A DNA stretch of 64,000 bases from Sulfidibacter corallicola (GTDB lineage: Bacteria; Acidobacteriota; Holophagae; Acanthopleuribacterales; Acanthopleuribacteraceae). Position numbers and translations under genes: made by a program. Below the pieces are notes generated by a model. It had not been told where the DNA came from and made no database searches. It saw nothing but the letters and a program-made list of their open reading frames with translations. Of this stretch, positions 1-8,244 are shown piece by piece. Each line of letters begins with the position of its first letter. The stretch's first letter is position 1. Location: the NCBI RefSeq assembly GCF_017498545.1, contig NZ_CP071793.1, forward strand, positions 4,613,001-4,677,000, written 5' to 3'.

Positions 1-638
1 CAATCGCCGCGGTAGCCGGCTTCCTCGAACAACCGTTCCCACTGGTCGGGCATGCAGTAGGTCTTGGCGGTCAACATCCAGGCTTCGAACAAGTCCTTTT
101 CGGAGGGCGACCGATAGGCGTCCACCTGAACGAAGCACTTGGCGGGGTCGCGACTGACCCGATTCATTTCGCGCAGGGCCTGGATACATTGGTCCCGTTC
201 CAAATTGTGGATGGTGTTGATGGCGAACACCGCATCGAAATGATCGTCCGGAAAGGGCAGGTCCATGGCGTTGCCCAACACCAACCGATCGGCGACTTCG
301 GGCTTGGCGTGCTCCAGCGCGTAGGCCGAGATGTCCAGCCCGCGAGCGTCCAAACCCGGCACCACCTGCATCAGGTCGTACACGAAAAAGCCCTTGGCAC
401 AGCCGATGTCCAGCACCCGCTGCCCCGCGCTGAGCCCGTAGCGGGCCGTAGCCGTCTCGGCGACCGCGATCCAGCGCCCGTCGTAGACGTAACCGCCGTA
501 GCCCTGTTCGCGCGGCCCGTCGAAGTACTCGCGGCCGAACTGGGAGGACACGCGCTGGTTGAGCTCTTTATCGACCAACCGCGCCGAGACGTTCCGGCGA
601 ATGCTGGGTACGGTGCGCAGCAGATTGAACAACGCCAT
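1..638 (-). CDS. Class I SAM-dependent methyltransferase (3' end cut by window)
   Basis: Partial gene; its C-terminus lies beyond base 1. The visible 212 residues contain the SAM-binding motif I (VLDIGCAKGFF, about residues 68-78) and the acidic end of the second strand (GLDIS), followed by a post-II segment with FPDDHFDAVFAINTIHN, typical of the Methyltransf_11/25 fold. It is the last visible gene of the heptose operon: its ATG at 638 follows the TGA of the upstream SDR (640-642) by one base, so it is almost certainly co-translated. It probably methylates a sugar or nucleotide-sugar made by the preceding enzymes. The substrate cannot be read from the sequence. The family assignment is firm, the substrate unknown. 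Confidence 0.85.
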   Translation of the reverse strand, partial: MALFNLLRTVPSIRRNVSARLVDKELNQRVSSQFGREYFDGPREQGYGGYVYDGRWIAVAETATARYGLSAGQRVLDIGCAKGFFVYDLMQVVPGLDARGLDISAYALEHAKPEVADRLVLGNAMDLPFPDDHFDAVFAINTIHNLERDQCIQALREMNRVSRDPAKCFVQVDAYRSPSEKDLFEAWMLTAKTYCMPDQWERLFEEAGYRGD

Positions 639-639
639 C

Positions 640-1512
640 TCAGTTCATTCCTTCGTGGGCCAGTTGCAGCCCTTCCTCGAGCGACGTGAAGGTGAAATCC
701 GGAAAGGCCTTCAGCAACGCCGTGGTGTCGAAGCTTCGATGGGTGATGGGGAACTTGCGCGGGGTGGGGCAAACCTCCACTTCGCCGTCGAACAGGGCGG
801 CCACGTGACGCGCCACACTGCCGAAATCGGTCGCGTTGCCCGTCGCCAGATTCAGGATACCCGTGCTTTGGTGGGTGAGCACCAAGTGGGTCAAGCTGGC
901 CACGTCGTCGATGTACACGTGGTCGCGCGTCTCTTCGCCCTCACCGCCGATGACGATCTTGCCCTCGGCGTGGGCCTGACGACGAAACCGGTTGGGACCA
1001 TAGGAATTGTGGGTATCGTCGGCGCCGTAGATCAGCGACGGGCGCAGGATGCAGAGTTGTCTGAGGGACTGGAGCAACATCAGCTCGCGGCTGCGGTGCA
1101 TGACTCCGTATAGATCCGTCGGCGCCGCCGCACTCTCCTCGTCGATCAGGCCGGTCCCCAACGGGTAGACGGCGTCCGAACTGAAGTAGACCACGTGCGC
1201 GCAAGGCGAATCGCCCAAGGCGGCACAGAGGTTCTCGATCATTTTCAAGTTCTTCATGAAGGTATCGATTCCGCGGCCCCGGTCGGGTGTCAGGGCCGAC
1301 AGGACGACCAGGCTGTCGCCGGATCGCAGGGTTTCTTTCAAGCGAGCCGGGGCGTCCTCGGCACACAGGTCCAGGTCGGACGAAGTCAAGGGAAGCGTGG
1401 GGATCCGGGCCTCCACCAGTCGGCGGTTCAGCGCTTTGCCGATGAAGCCGCCGGCGCCCAGCAACACGACGCGTTCGGGATCGCGGGCAGGCGTGTTTCT
1501 GTGTTCCAACAT
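640..1512 (-). CDS. NAD(P)-dependent epimerase/dehydratase (extended SDR) with atypical active site
   Basis: 290-residue extended short-chain dehydrogenase/reductase. The N-terminal Rossmann motif is GAGGFIGKAL (about residues 19-28), and a SSD-x-VYP strand precedes the active-site helix. The usual YxxxK is read here as YGVMH, so the catalytic lysine appears to be histidine. Either the activity is altered or the protein acts in a non-redox role. The ATG at 1512 has GGAGAGAAAC just upstream. It lies 22 bp after the dehydrogenase-like gene and one base before the methyltransferase, in the same operon. It likely acts on a heptose nucleotide or reduces a keto intermediate; the exact reaction is not inferable. 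Confidence 0.85.
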   Translation of the reverse strand: MLEHRNTPARDPERVVLLGAGGFIGKALNRRLVEARIPTLPLTSSDLDLCAEDAPARLKETLRSGDSLVVLSALTPDRGRGIDTFMKNLKMIENLCAALGDSPCAHVVYFSSDAVYPLGTGLIDEESAAAPTDLYGVMHRSRELMLLQSLRQLCILRPSLIYGADDTHNSYGPNRFRRQAHAEGKIVIGGEGEETRDHVYIDDVASLTHLVLTHQSTGILNLATGNATDFGSVARHVAALFDGEVEVCPTPRKFPITHRSFDTTALLKAFPDFTFTSLEEGLQLAHEGMN

Positions 1513-1534
1513 GTTTCTCTCCAGGGTATTGAGT

Positions 1535-2806
1535 CTAGGCAGAGCCCAGCGTGATGTAGGTCAGGCCGGCTTCACGGCAGGCAGCGGGGTTCCAGGTACG
1601 ATAGGGATCGATGACGAGGGTGCCGTTCATGACGCGCGCCACGTCGGCGGGTGGGACCTGCTTGAAGTCGTTCCAGGGCGTCATGATCGCCAGCACATCG
1701 GCGCCGGCACAGGCCTCGCGCGGGTCGGGCGCTTCCACGATGCCCAGCGCCTCGACGGGTGCGCCCTTGACGACGGGATCGAACGCCTGAACGCGGTAGC
1801 GGTCCAAGTGATCGATCAGGGCCAGGGCGGGCGAATTCTTGGTGGAATGGGTGTTGGGTTTGTAGGCCAACCCCCACACGGCAATCACGGGATCCTCCAC
1901 CTGGCCGAGCAGGCGTCGATGGAGCGCGCGCAACACCCAATGCTTGCGGTACTCGCTGTTGTGGATCCAGGCCCGGACGATGCCCGCGTCGGTGCCGTGG
2001 CGATCGGCGAGACCGATCACGGTGTTCAGGTCGCGTTCCAGGTTGCCGCCGGCGATGCCGAGGCCTGGCGCGAGATAGGCGTGCGGCCCGATGCGCTTGT
2101 CGCGTTTGAGGGCGGGCACGATTTCGGACCAGTCGGCCCCGGTCCGCTCGCACAGTTCGGCCAGCGTGTTGGCGACCCCGATCGAGGCGACCAGGCAGCA
2201 ATTGATCGAGATCTTGGCCAGCTCGGCACTCTCGTAGCGCATGGGCAGCAGAGGGCACTCGAACAGCTCGAGATAGGTCCGAAATGCTTCGGGCAGCGGT
2301 TCTTCGGGGTCGCCGCAACCGATGATGAAGCGTTCGGGGTGAAGGGCGCGATGAATGGCTTGGCCGAAAATCAGGGTCTCGACCTGGTAGTACAGCGGTC
2401 GACCCGCGCGCAGCTTCAATTGACGCGTAAACCCAGGCGGTACCTGACTCAACACGATCAGCGGGATTTCGGCCGGCAGCGACCCATCCACGCGTTCGAT
2501 TAATTCCCGAATGCCGGTCAGATCGCTCTCACCGCGATCGTTCGTGGGCACATCCGGCGCGATGTACACGAAATCGCGATCGCTCAAGGTCGCCAAATCG
2601 GAAGTGAACTGCAAGCCAGCCGCATGCTCGCCAAGCAGGCGATCCAGATCGGGTTCCACGATATGGGTTCGGCCCGCGGCGAGGGATTCGACCAACGCCT
2701 CGTCGCCGTCGTAACAGGTGACATGGGCGCCGCGCGCCGCCGAGGCCACCGCCGAGTTCAAACCCAAATGCGTCATTCCGGCAAAACCGACCTTGGGTGC
2801 GGTCAT
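1535..2806 (-). CDS. UDP-glucose/GDP-mannose dehydrogenase family protein lacking the catalytic Cys
   Basis: 423 residues. The N-terminal NAD domain (VGFAGMTHLGL), central helical domain (ELAKISINCCLVASIGVANTL segment) and C-terminal UDP-binding domain (AVWGLAYKPNTHSTKNSP) all match the UDP-glucose/GDP-mannose dehydrogenase family. Family members oxidise a sugar C6 alcohol to an acid using a cysteine in a GFGGSCFPKD-type loop. Here that loop reads GLGIAGGNLERDL (around residue 250) and has no cysteine. The family fold is therefore clear, but the two-step oxidation through a thioester is doubtful. The ATG at 2806 overlaps the previous stop by four bases (ATGA), which fixes the start and shows translational coupling to the Gfo/Idh/MocA gene. 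Confidence 0.85.
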   Translation of the reverse strand: MTAPKVGFAGMTHLGLNSAVASAARGAHVTCYDGDEALVESLAAGRTHIVEPDLDRLLGEHAAGLQFTSDLATLSDRDFVYIAPDVPTNDRGESDLTGIRELIERVDGSLPAEIPLIVLSQVPPGFTRQLKLRAGRPLYYQVETLIFGQAIHRALHPERFIIGCGDPEEPLPEAFRTYLELFECPLLPMRYESAELAKISINCCLVASIGVANTLAELCERTGADWSEIVPALKRDKRIGPHAYLAPGLGIAGGNLERDLNTVIGLADRHGTDAGIVRAWIHNSEYRKHWVLRALHRRLLGQVEDPVIAVWGLAYKPNTHSTKNSPALALIDHLDRYRVQAFDPVVKGAPVEALGIVEAPDPREACAGADVLAIMTPWNDFKQVPPADVARVMNGTLVIDPYRTWNPAACREAGLTYITLGSA

Positions 2807-3729
2807 GGGCACCGTCCTTCCAAAACGTCTCGGGTCAAGCGCTGCAGGACGTCGTTGATCCAGATGTCGTTGGCCAGATTTCCTTCGCCGCGCTCGCACA
2901 GCTCCAGAAAGTGGCGGTACTCCAGGGCCCAGGTGGGATCCGGCTGGACCAAAGTCGCGGCGTTCTCGTCGGGGCGGCCCGAGGGAAGCTTGCGATCGCG
3001 CAGGATGAAGGTGCTGGGACCCCATTTGCACAGGGATTGGATGTGGGCGCTGCCCTTCTCCGCGAACAGGTCGGCGAAAAAGTGGTTGCGCCAGCTCAGC
3101 AGCGTCATTTCCAGGTGAATCGAGACAGCGCCATTCAACCCGATGGCACAGTGGTCCGGAGCTTTGTTTTCGAAGCGGTTGGCGCTGTACAGACGGAAGG
3201 GTTCGTCGGGTTGGCCCAACCAGAACAGCACCGTGTCCAGCAGGTGCGAACCCAGGTCCGGCAGCACGCCGGCACCTTGATCACGCCACATCGAGTTGCG
3301 CACCAGGCGCGCCGTTCCGTTGCCGTAGAACATGCGCAAGGTGTAGACCCGGCCCAGGGAGCCGTCTTTCAAGGCTTCGTGCATGCGCACGAAATGCGGT
3401 TCGAAACGGTGGTTGTAGGCCGTGTAGCACGTGACGCCGTGGGTCTGGGCCAATCGCGCGAGTGCGGCCAGCTCCTCGGGGTGCTCCGAAAGCAGGGGCT
3501 TTTCCACCAACACGTGTTTCCGGTTGGTCAACAAATAGGTCAGCAGTTCCATTTTGGCCGCATCGGGTGTGCACACCAGCGCCGCGTCGTAGCTGTTCAA
3601 CGGCACGTCGGCGACGTGCCGGTAGTCGGCTTCGTCCTGGTACGGATCGACCACGCCGACACAGTCATTGCCGGCGATGTCGCGACGCTTGCGGCCTTGA
3701 ATCCCAAGGCCCAGTACGATGACTCGCAA
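2803..3729 (-). CDS. Gfo/Idh/MocA family oxidoreductase
   Basis: 308-residue NAD(P)-dependent sugar oxidoreductase. It has an N-terminal Rossmann motif VLGLGIQG, the family signature VLVEKPL (about residues 80-86) and YTAYNHRFEPH, which supplies the conserved EKP lysine and a downstream His. The start is taken as TTG at 3729 because GGAGGGA lies eight bases upstream and the protein then begins directly with the Rossmann strand; a longer reading would run back into the hldE-like gene. It probably oxidises or reduces a nucleotide-sugar hydroxyl group, consistent with its place between the HldE-like enzyme and the UGD-like protein. The substrate is unknown. Confidence 0.85.
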   Translation of the reverse strand: MRVIVLGLGIQGRKRRDIAGNDCVGVVDPYQDEADYRHVADVPLNSYDAALVCTPDAAKMELLTYLLTNRKHVLVEKPLLSEHPEELAALARLAQTHGVTCYTAYNHRFEPHFVRMHEALKDGSLGRVYTLRMFYGNGTARLVRNSMWRDQGAGVLPDLGSHLLDTVLFWLGQPDEPFRLYSANRFENKAPDHCAIGLNGAVSIHLEMTLLSWRNHFFADLFAEKGSAHIQSLCKWGPSTFILRDRKLPSGRPDENAATLVQPDPTWALEYRHFLELCERGEGNLANDIWINDVLQRLTRDVLEGRCP

Positions 3730-3733
3730 GGGT

Positions 3734-5308
3734 TCAGTCCCTCCTCGGCGCTTCCGAAAAGCGTACGGCGCATTCGGAACTCGCCAATCGGTCTTTGACG
3801 GACTTGGGCGTGACGACCACATTGCCGTCGTACTCGCACTCCAGACCGGCCGCGACACTGCCCAAAATCGAAGCGATCGCCTCGTTGCCCTCGGAGGCGA
3901 TCATGGCCAAGGCGGCGTAGGAGAGCAATGCATCGCCCGCACCGACGGCATCGACGACACGGTTGGCGAAGCTGTCGACCGAGATGATGGTGCGCGGGTC
4001 GTCGTCGGGACGGGTGCGATAGGTGATGATGCCGCGCTCGCCCAATTTGAGAATCAGGGTCTTGCATTCGGCCCGCGCGAACAGCTCCGTGGCCAGCGGA
4101 CGCACCACCGAGTCCTGATCGCCCAAGGCGAAGCGAGCCTCGCGCTCGTTGGGCGTGATCAGGTCGAAATCCTTGAATTCGGTGATGTTGCCCCAGCGAC
4201 TGGCCACCTGGCTGTCGGCCACGCGGAAGGCACCGTCGGGAATCGCGTCGATGAGTGCCTTGATCGTGTGTTTGTTGAAGATGCCGTGGCGGAAATCGCT
4301 GAACACCACCAGGTCGGCCTGCGTTTCGCGGAGTTGTTCCTGGAGCTGGCCGACGATCTTGTCCGAAATCGGCCGATTGTCCAACGTGTCCACCTTCAGC
4401 ATGCGGTAGCCGTCGGCCACGAAGGCGTTCTTGTTGGTCGTGGGGCGCGTCCCGTCGATGACCGGCACCGTGTTGACACCGGCCGCCTCGAGATCCTTCA
4501 GCGCGTATTCGGCCAGCGGGTCTTCGCCGAGCACGGTCGAAAAGGTGACGTCCGCGCCGGCGGCCCGGAAGTGCTTGGCCACGACGCCGGCACCGCCGAC
4601 GAAATCCGTCTTCTCTTCGAAGCGCACGCTGATCGTCGGGGTCTTGGTCATGCCGCCGATCATGGTGCACCGCGTAAAACTGTCGATGATCGTATCGCCG
4701 AGGATGTGGACCTTGATGCCCTTGAAGCGATCGATGGTCTCGGCCAGATCGCCGAAGGTGATGTCCTCGGCCTCCATCAGCACCATCAGTTTTTCGATGC
4801 CGATGTTGGGCGGTTCCGACTCGAAGATCCGCGACGAAGAATAGACGATGTCTCCTGGCGTGAATATCATTTCGCCGCCGTAGGTTTCCAGCGTGTCCAT
4901 TTCCTCGCGCGTCTTGGGCGGGATGTTGCCCTTCACGTACTCGTAACCCTTGGCAAAGAAGTCCGGTTCCAGCCGTTTCAGGTTCTCGATCGGGGTCGGG
5001 TTGCGATCGATGACGACGTAGTCGACCATTTCGAAAGCCGACAGGTTGATGGCGCGCAGGTCTTCCGGGACGTAGGGCCGCAGATTGGCCTTGGTCACAT
5101 GGTTGTCACAGGTGAGGCTGGCGATGAGGATGTCGGCCTTGCTCTTGGCGTAGAGCAGGTGGCGCACGTGCCCCGGGTGAACCACGTCGAAGGTGCCGTG
5201 GCACATGATCACCTTGTTCTCACGCGGCCGCGGTCCGATGATGGCGGCCAATTCGTCCAGCGTCTTGATTTTGCTCGAAAAAAATTCGTTGTTGTCGTTT
5301 TCCATCAT
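3734..5308 (-). CDS. Bifunctional nucleotidyltransferase-PfkB sugar kinase, HldE-like with swapped domains
   Basis: 524 residues. The N-terminal half is a cytidylyltransferase-like nucleotidyltransferase with the HxGH motif (FDVVHPGHVRH, about residues 41-51). The C-terminal half (from about residue 195) is a PfkB/ribokinase-type kinase with GDTIIDSF, GGAG and the catalytic DAVGAGD. Canonical HldE has the kinase first and the transferase second, so the order here is reversed. Expected reactions are phosphorylation of heptose-7-phosphate at C1 and nucleotidylation after GmhB removes the C7 phosphate; both partner genes gmhA and gmhB are in this operon. The ATG at 5308 overlaps the preceding stop by four bases. 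Which nucleotide is used (ADP, GDP or CDP) cannot be told. Confidence 0.85.
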   Translation of the reverse strand: MMENDNNEFFSSKIKTLDELAAIIGPRPRENKVIMCHGTFDVVHPGHVRHLLYAKSKADILIASLTCDNHVTKANLRPYVPEDLRAINLSAFEMVDYVVIDRNPTPIENLKRLEPDFFAKGYEYVKGNIPPKTREEMDTLETYGGEMIFTPGDIVYSSSRIFESEPPNIGIEKLMVLMEAEDITFGDLAETIDRFKGIKVHILGDTIIDSFTRCTMIGGMTKTPTISVRFEEKTDFVGGAGVVAKHFRAAGADVTFSTVLGEDPLAEYALKDLEAAGVNTVPVIDGTRPTTNKNAFVADGYRMLKVDTLDNRPISDKIVGQLQEQLRETQADLVVFSDFRHGIFNKHTIKALIDAIPDGAFRVADSQVASRWGNITEFKDFDLITPNEREARFALGDQDSVVRPLATELFARAECKTLILKLGERGIITYRTRPDDDPRTIISVDSFANRVVDAVGAGDALLSYAALAMIASEGNEAIASILGSVAAGLECEYDGNVVVTPKSVKDRLASSECAVRFSEAPRRD

Positions 5309-6303
5309 GATTCGTCCTGCATGTACTGAAACCAGGTCTTGGTGGCGCCGGCGATGGTCTCCACGTCCCACAGCGGTGCATCGCGCCAGTAGTCGATGTT
5401 CTCGAGGATGCGGGCAACCCCTTCCTCGAAGCTCACTTTGGGTGCCCAATCCAAGTCACGGCGGATCTTGGAGATATCGGCCCAGGTGCATTCGGGTTCG
5501 CCTGGGCGTTTGGGGATCTGCACCCGTTCTCCCCCCAGAATGTCGGCCAGCCGGTTGACGCTCTGGGGGTTGCCGGCCCCCAGGTTGTAGATCTCGCCGG
5601 TACGCTCGGTTTGCGAGGCTGCATAAAAGGCGGCGGCCACATCGGTGACGTACAGGAAATCCCGGGATTGGGTGCCGTCACCGACAATGGTCAGCGGTTT
5701 GTTCGCCAGTTTCTGCCGTAGAAACACGCCGAACACCGCGCCGTAGGCGCCGGAGGTTCGGGAGCGGGTACCGTAGGCGTTGAAGATGCGAATCGAGTTC
5801 GCGGGCAACCCGTAGACCTCGTGCCAATGCAGAACGGCCTGTTCGCCTTGGAACTTGGAGAGCGCGTAGGGGTACTTCGTCTCGATCGGGTGGTCCTCGT
5901 CGGTGGGCACCGATGCCAGGCCGTAACAGGAGGACGAAGCCGCGTACACGAACTTGCGAACCCCCGCGGCTCGCGCACATTCGAGGACCCGAACCGTGCC
6001 CTGCACGTTGACCGACATGTACTCCGAAGGTCGCTCGATGGAGGGCACGATATCCCCGATGCCCGCGAAATGAAAGACGCGATCGGCGCCGGCGAAGATC
6101 GGGCTGTCGGGCGCCAAGGCCCGGATGTCGACTTCGTGAAAGGCAAGGTCCGGGTGGTCGCCGTGATGTTCCAGATTGGCGCGACGGCCCCCCACCAGGT
6201 TGTCGATCACGTGGACCCGAAACCCTTCCGCGAGAAGGAGATCCACCATGTGGCTGCCAATGAAACCGGCCCCGCCGGTTACGACCGCGAGCGGTTTCGC
6301 CAT
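5305..6303 (-). CDS. NAD-dependent sugar-nucleotide epimerase (GalE/WbpP-like SDR)
   Basis: 332-residue extended SDR. It carries GGAGFIGSH at the N-terminus, the SSS strand (YAASSSCYG) and an intact YALSK catalytic motif near residue 145, followed by IFNAYGTRSRTSGAYG and the sugar-binding loop RDFLYVTDV. These are hallmarks of UDP-hexose 4-epimerases and related dehydratases. The start ATG at 6303 shares one base with the preceding TGA (TGATG), so expression is coupled. It is likely an epimerase or dehydratase on the heptose or hexose nucleotide made by this operon. Sequence alone does not separate 4-epimerase from 4,6-dehydratase. Confidence 0.85.
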   Translation of the reverse strand: MAKPLAVVTGGAGFIGSHMVDLLLAEGFRVHVIDNLVGGRRANLEHHGDHPDLAFHEVDIRALAPDSPIFAGADRVFHFAGIGDIVPSIERPSEYMSVNVQGTVRVLECARAAGVRKFVYAASSSCYGLASVPTDEDHPIETKYPYALSKFQGEQAVLHWHEVYGLPANSIRIFNAYGTRSRTSGAYGAVFGVFLRQKLANKPLTIVGDGTQSRDFLYVTDVAAAFYAASQTERTGEIYNLGAGNPQSVNRLADILGGERVQIPKRPGEPECTWADISKIRRDLDWAPKVSFEEGVARILENIDYWRDAPLWDVETIAGATKTWFQYMQDES

Positions 6304-7310
6304 CAGCGTGCCCCTGTGTTCTTCATGGTCCGCACGTTGAAGTAGCGGTCGTCGTCGAAGCTGTCGGGGAGCTTGCCGTCGCGGAAGGCGCGACACAGGT
6401 CCACGACTGCATCCTCCACCGACAGGGTCGGTTCGAAGCCGAGCACCTTTTTCACCTTGTCCGAGTTGATGTGGTAGGAGCGGATGTCGTCGGTGGGCTC
6501 GGTCGCGATGGCGATCTCACCCTTTTCGGGGAATTCGCGTTCGACCACCTGCTTCACCGTTTGGGCGATGTCCATGATGCTCATGTTCTGATAGCCGCAA
6601 TTGAAGACCTGATCGGCGATGACGTGGTCTTCGGCTTCCAGGAGGCGCGTGACCAGGTTCACGTAGTCCTGGATGTGCAGGTTGGGGCGCAGTTGGGAGC
6701 CGCCGAACACCCGGATCTGGTTCTTGTTGACCGCGTAGTTGGTCAGGATGTTGACCGAGACGTCGAGCCGCTGGCGAGGCCCGTAACCACAGACGGTGGC
6801 CGGCCGGAAGATGACGCCGACGAAATCCTCGTCGGTGTGTTTGGTGAGTAGCGGCTCGCACATCCCCTTGTATTTGTTGTAGAGGGTCAGGGGCACCAGC
6901 GGATGGTCCTCGGTGACGTCGGGTTCGTCGGACACGCCATAGACCGAACTGGTCGACGCGTAGACGAAGCGCTGGATGCCGGCCCGCTTGGCGGCGACGA
7001 CCATCGGTTCGAAGGCGTCCAGGTTGACCGAGGTGGAGAGCGCCTCGTCGAGGACAAAGCTCGCATCGTTGGAGATACAGGCTAGATGAACGACGGCCTG
7101 GTGGCCGGCCATGGCCTCGGCCAGGGCGGCGGTATCGCGGATGTCGCCTTGAACGACGGTGAGGTTGGGGTGGTCTTTGGGAAGGTGGTCACAGCCGTAG
7201 TAGAGGATGTCGTAGACGGTGACGGTACAGCCCATTTCCAGCAGGCGAGGCACGAGCACACTGCCGCAGTACCCGGCCCCGCCGGTGACGAGGATCTTAT
7301 CGAATCTCAA
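6303..7310 (-). CDS. NAD-dependent epimerase/dehydratase (extended SDR)
   Basis: 335 residues. N-terminal GGAGYCGSVLVPRLL is the dinucleotide-binding motif. YASTSSVYG and YNKYK supply the catalytic Ser/Thr-Tyr-Lys set, and FRPATVCGYGPRQRLD is a typical substrate-pocket segment. The start is TTG at 7310, preceded by GGAGAAAAG at a good distance; no better in-frame start exists before the Rossmann strand. It stands 71 bp downstream of the transaldolase gene and overlaps the next SDR by one base. It resembles heptose and deoxysugar epimerases in general, and may serve as the epimerase step (HldD-like role) of the heptose pathway. That role is inferred from context only. Confidence 0.82.
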   Translation of the reverse strand: MRFDKILVTGGAGYCGSVLVPRLLEMGCTVTVYDILYYGCDHLPKDHPNLTVVQGDIRDTAALAEAMAGHQAVVHLACISNDASFVLDEALSTSVNLDAFEPMVVAAKRAGIQRFVYASTSSVYGVSDEPDVTEDHPLVPLTLYNKYKGMCEPLLTKHTDEDFVGVIFRPATVCGYGPRQRLDVSVNILTNYAVNKNQIRVFGGSQLRPNLHIQDYVNLVTRLLEAEDHVIADQVFNCGYQNMSIMDIAQTVKQVVEREFPEKGEIAIATEPTDDIRSYHINSDKVKKVLGFEPTLSVEDAVVDLCRAFRDGKLPDSFDDDRYFNVRTMKNTGAR

Positions 7311-7381
7311 TACTTTTCTCCGTATGCAAAGTACTCAAACGAATAGGTGTTACCCTGCTTTTGCGCGCATAATCCGGCAAC

Positions 7382-8104
7382 TCAATCCAGATTGATTTGG
7401 TAACCCGCGGTGGTAGCGTCTTTGTAGAACATCTTAACGGTATCCAGGGAAAACTCATCAAGGTTTTTACCCTGTAGCGACAGCTTTTTCAAGAGGTTGG
7501 GCGTGACCGTGATGATGTCGCAACCGGCTGCATCCGCCTGGTAAATATTGAGTACCTCGCGCGGACTGGCCCAAAGCAGTTCTGCATGGGGAAATGCCGC
7601 GATCATGGCCGCCGCTTCTTCCATATAGGGGATCGGGTCGAGACCCGTATCGGCGATGCGGCCGGCAAACACCGACACGATGGCGTGCGTGTCGGGACAG
7701 AGTGCGGCCAACACATCGCGCACCTGGGCATGGGTGAACACGGCCGTGACGTTGACCTGGACGCCCTCGCGGGACAGGCGCTCGAGAATGGGGCCCGTGA
7801 ACTGGCCCTTGGTATTGGTGACCGGAATCTTGACATTGACGTTCCCGCCCCAGGAAGCGATCACCTTGGCCTGGCGATACATCAGCTCTAGTTCGTCGGC
7901 AAAGACCTCGAAAGAAATGGGTTTGTCGGTGATGAACTCCAAGACGCGGCGTGCGAACGCCTCGTATTCGGTCACCCCGGCCGCGCGCATGAGCGTGGGG
8001 TTGGTGGTGAAACCCCGGATGAGCGGGTTGCCGTTGAGGGCGCGGATGTCGTCGAGATCGGCGCCGTCCGCGAACACTTTTATCTTCAAATCCGTTGAAG
8101 TCAT
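7382..8104 (-). CDS. Short transaldolase
   Basis: 240-residue transaldolase of the short (fructose-6-phosphate aldolase-like) class. The Schiff-base lysine sits in VNVKIPVTNTKG (about residue 92), the N-terminal strand reads KVFADGAD, and GFTTNPTLMRAAG is a family signature. Transaldolases interconvert fructose-6-phosphate and sedoheptulose-7-phosphate, and the latter is the substrate of GmhA encoded two genes upstream. The gene is therefore well placed to feed C7 precursor into the heptose branch. Its Shine-Dalgarno AAGGA lies inside a TCACA/TGTGA palindrome at 8108-8121, so translation might be modulated by that hairpin (inference). Confidence 0.9.
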   Translation of the reverse strand: MTSTDLKIKVFADGADLDDIRALNGNPLIRGFTTNPTLMRAAGVTEYEAFARRVLEFITDKPISFEVFADELELMYRQAKVIASWGGNVNVKIPVTNTKGQFTGPILERLSREGVQVNVTAVFTHAQVRDVLAALCPDTHAIVSVFAGRIADTGLDPIPYMEEAAAMIAAFPHAELLWASPREVLNIYQADAAGCDIITVTPNLLKKLSLQGKNLDEFSLDTVKMFYKDATTAGYQINLD

Positions 8105-8107
8105 GAT

Positions 8108-8244
8108 TCACATCCTTGTGATAGCGCCTCGGGCCTTGGGGGCCTGAAGGCAGTCTGAAATTAGATTTCACATCCGTGTGAGGTTGCCTCGGGGCCTTCA
8201 GATGGCCCGGAAGCAGGTTGTCGGCTGGTTTCACATCCTTGTGA
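8108..8244 (-). repeat. Three degenerate ~60-bp tandem repeats, each with a TCACA-N4-TGTGA palindrome
   Basis: The 14-base palindrome TCACATCCTTGTGA occurs at 8108-8121 and 8231-8244, and with one central change at 8168-8181, giving periods of 60 and 63 bp. Sequence between the palindromes is related but diverged. The first copy forms the ribosome-binding region of the transaldolase gene; the other two lie inside the 3' end of gmhB and encode its tail. The 63-bp step keeps the reading frame. The arrangement is TCACA...TGTGA, the reverse of a CRP site. Confidence 0.75.

Noticed and set aside
1256..2503. A 415-codon plus-strand frame opposite the SDR and dehydrogenase-like genes
   Set aside because: The minus-strand genes have clear motifs and operon overlaps; this frame has none.
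8108..8244. CRP-binding sites
   Set aside because: The half-sites are in the order TCACA-N4-TGTGA, the reverse of TGTGA-N6-TCACA, and they lie within coding sequence and at a ribosome site.
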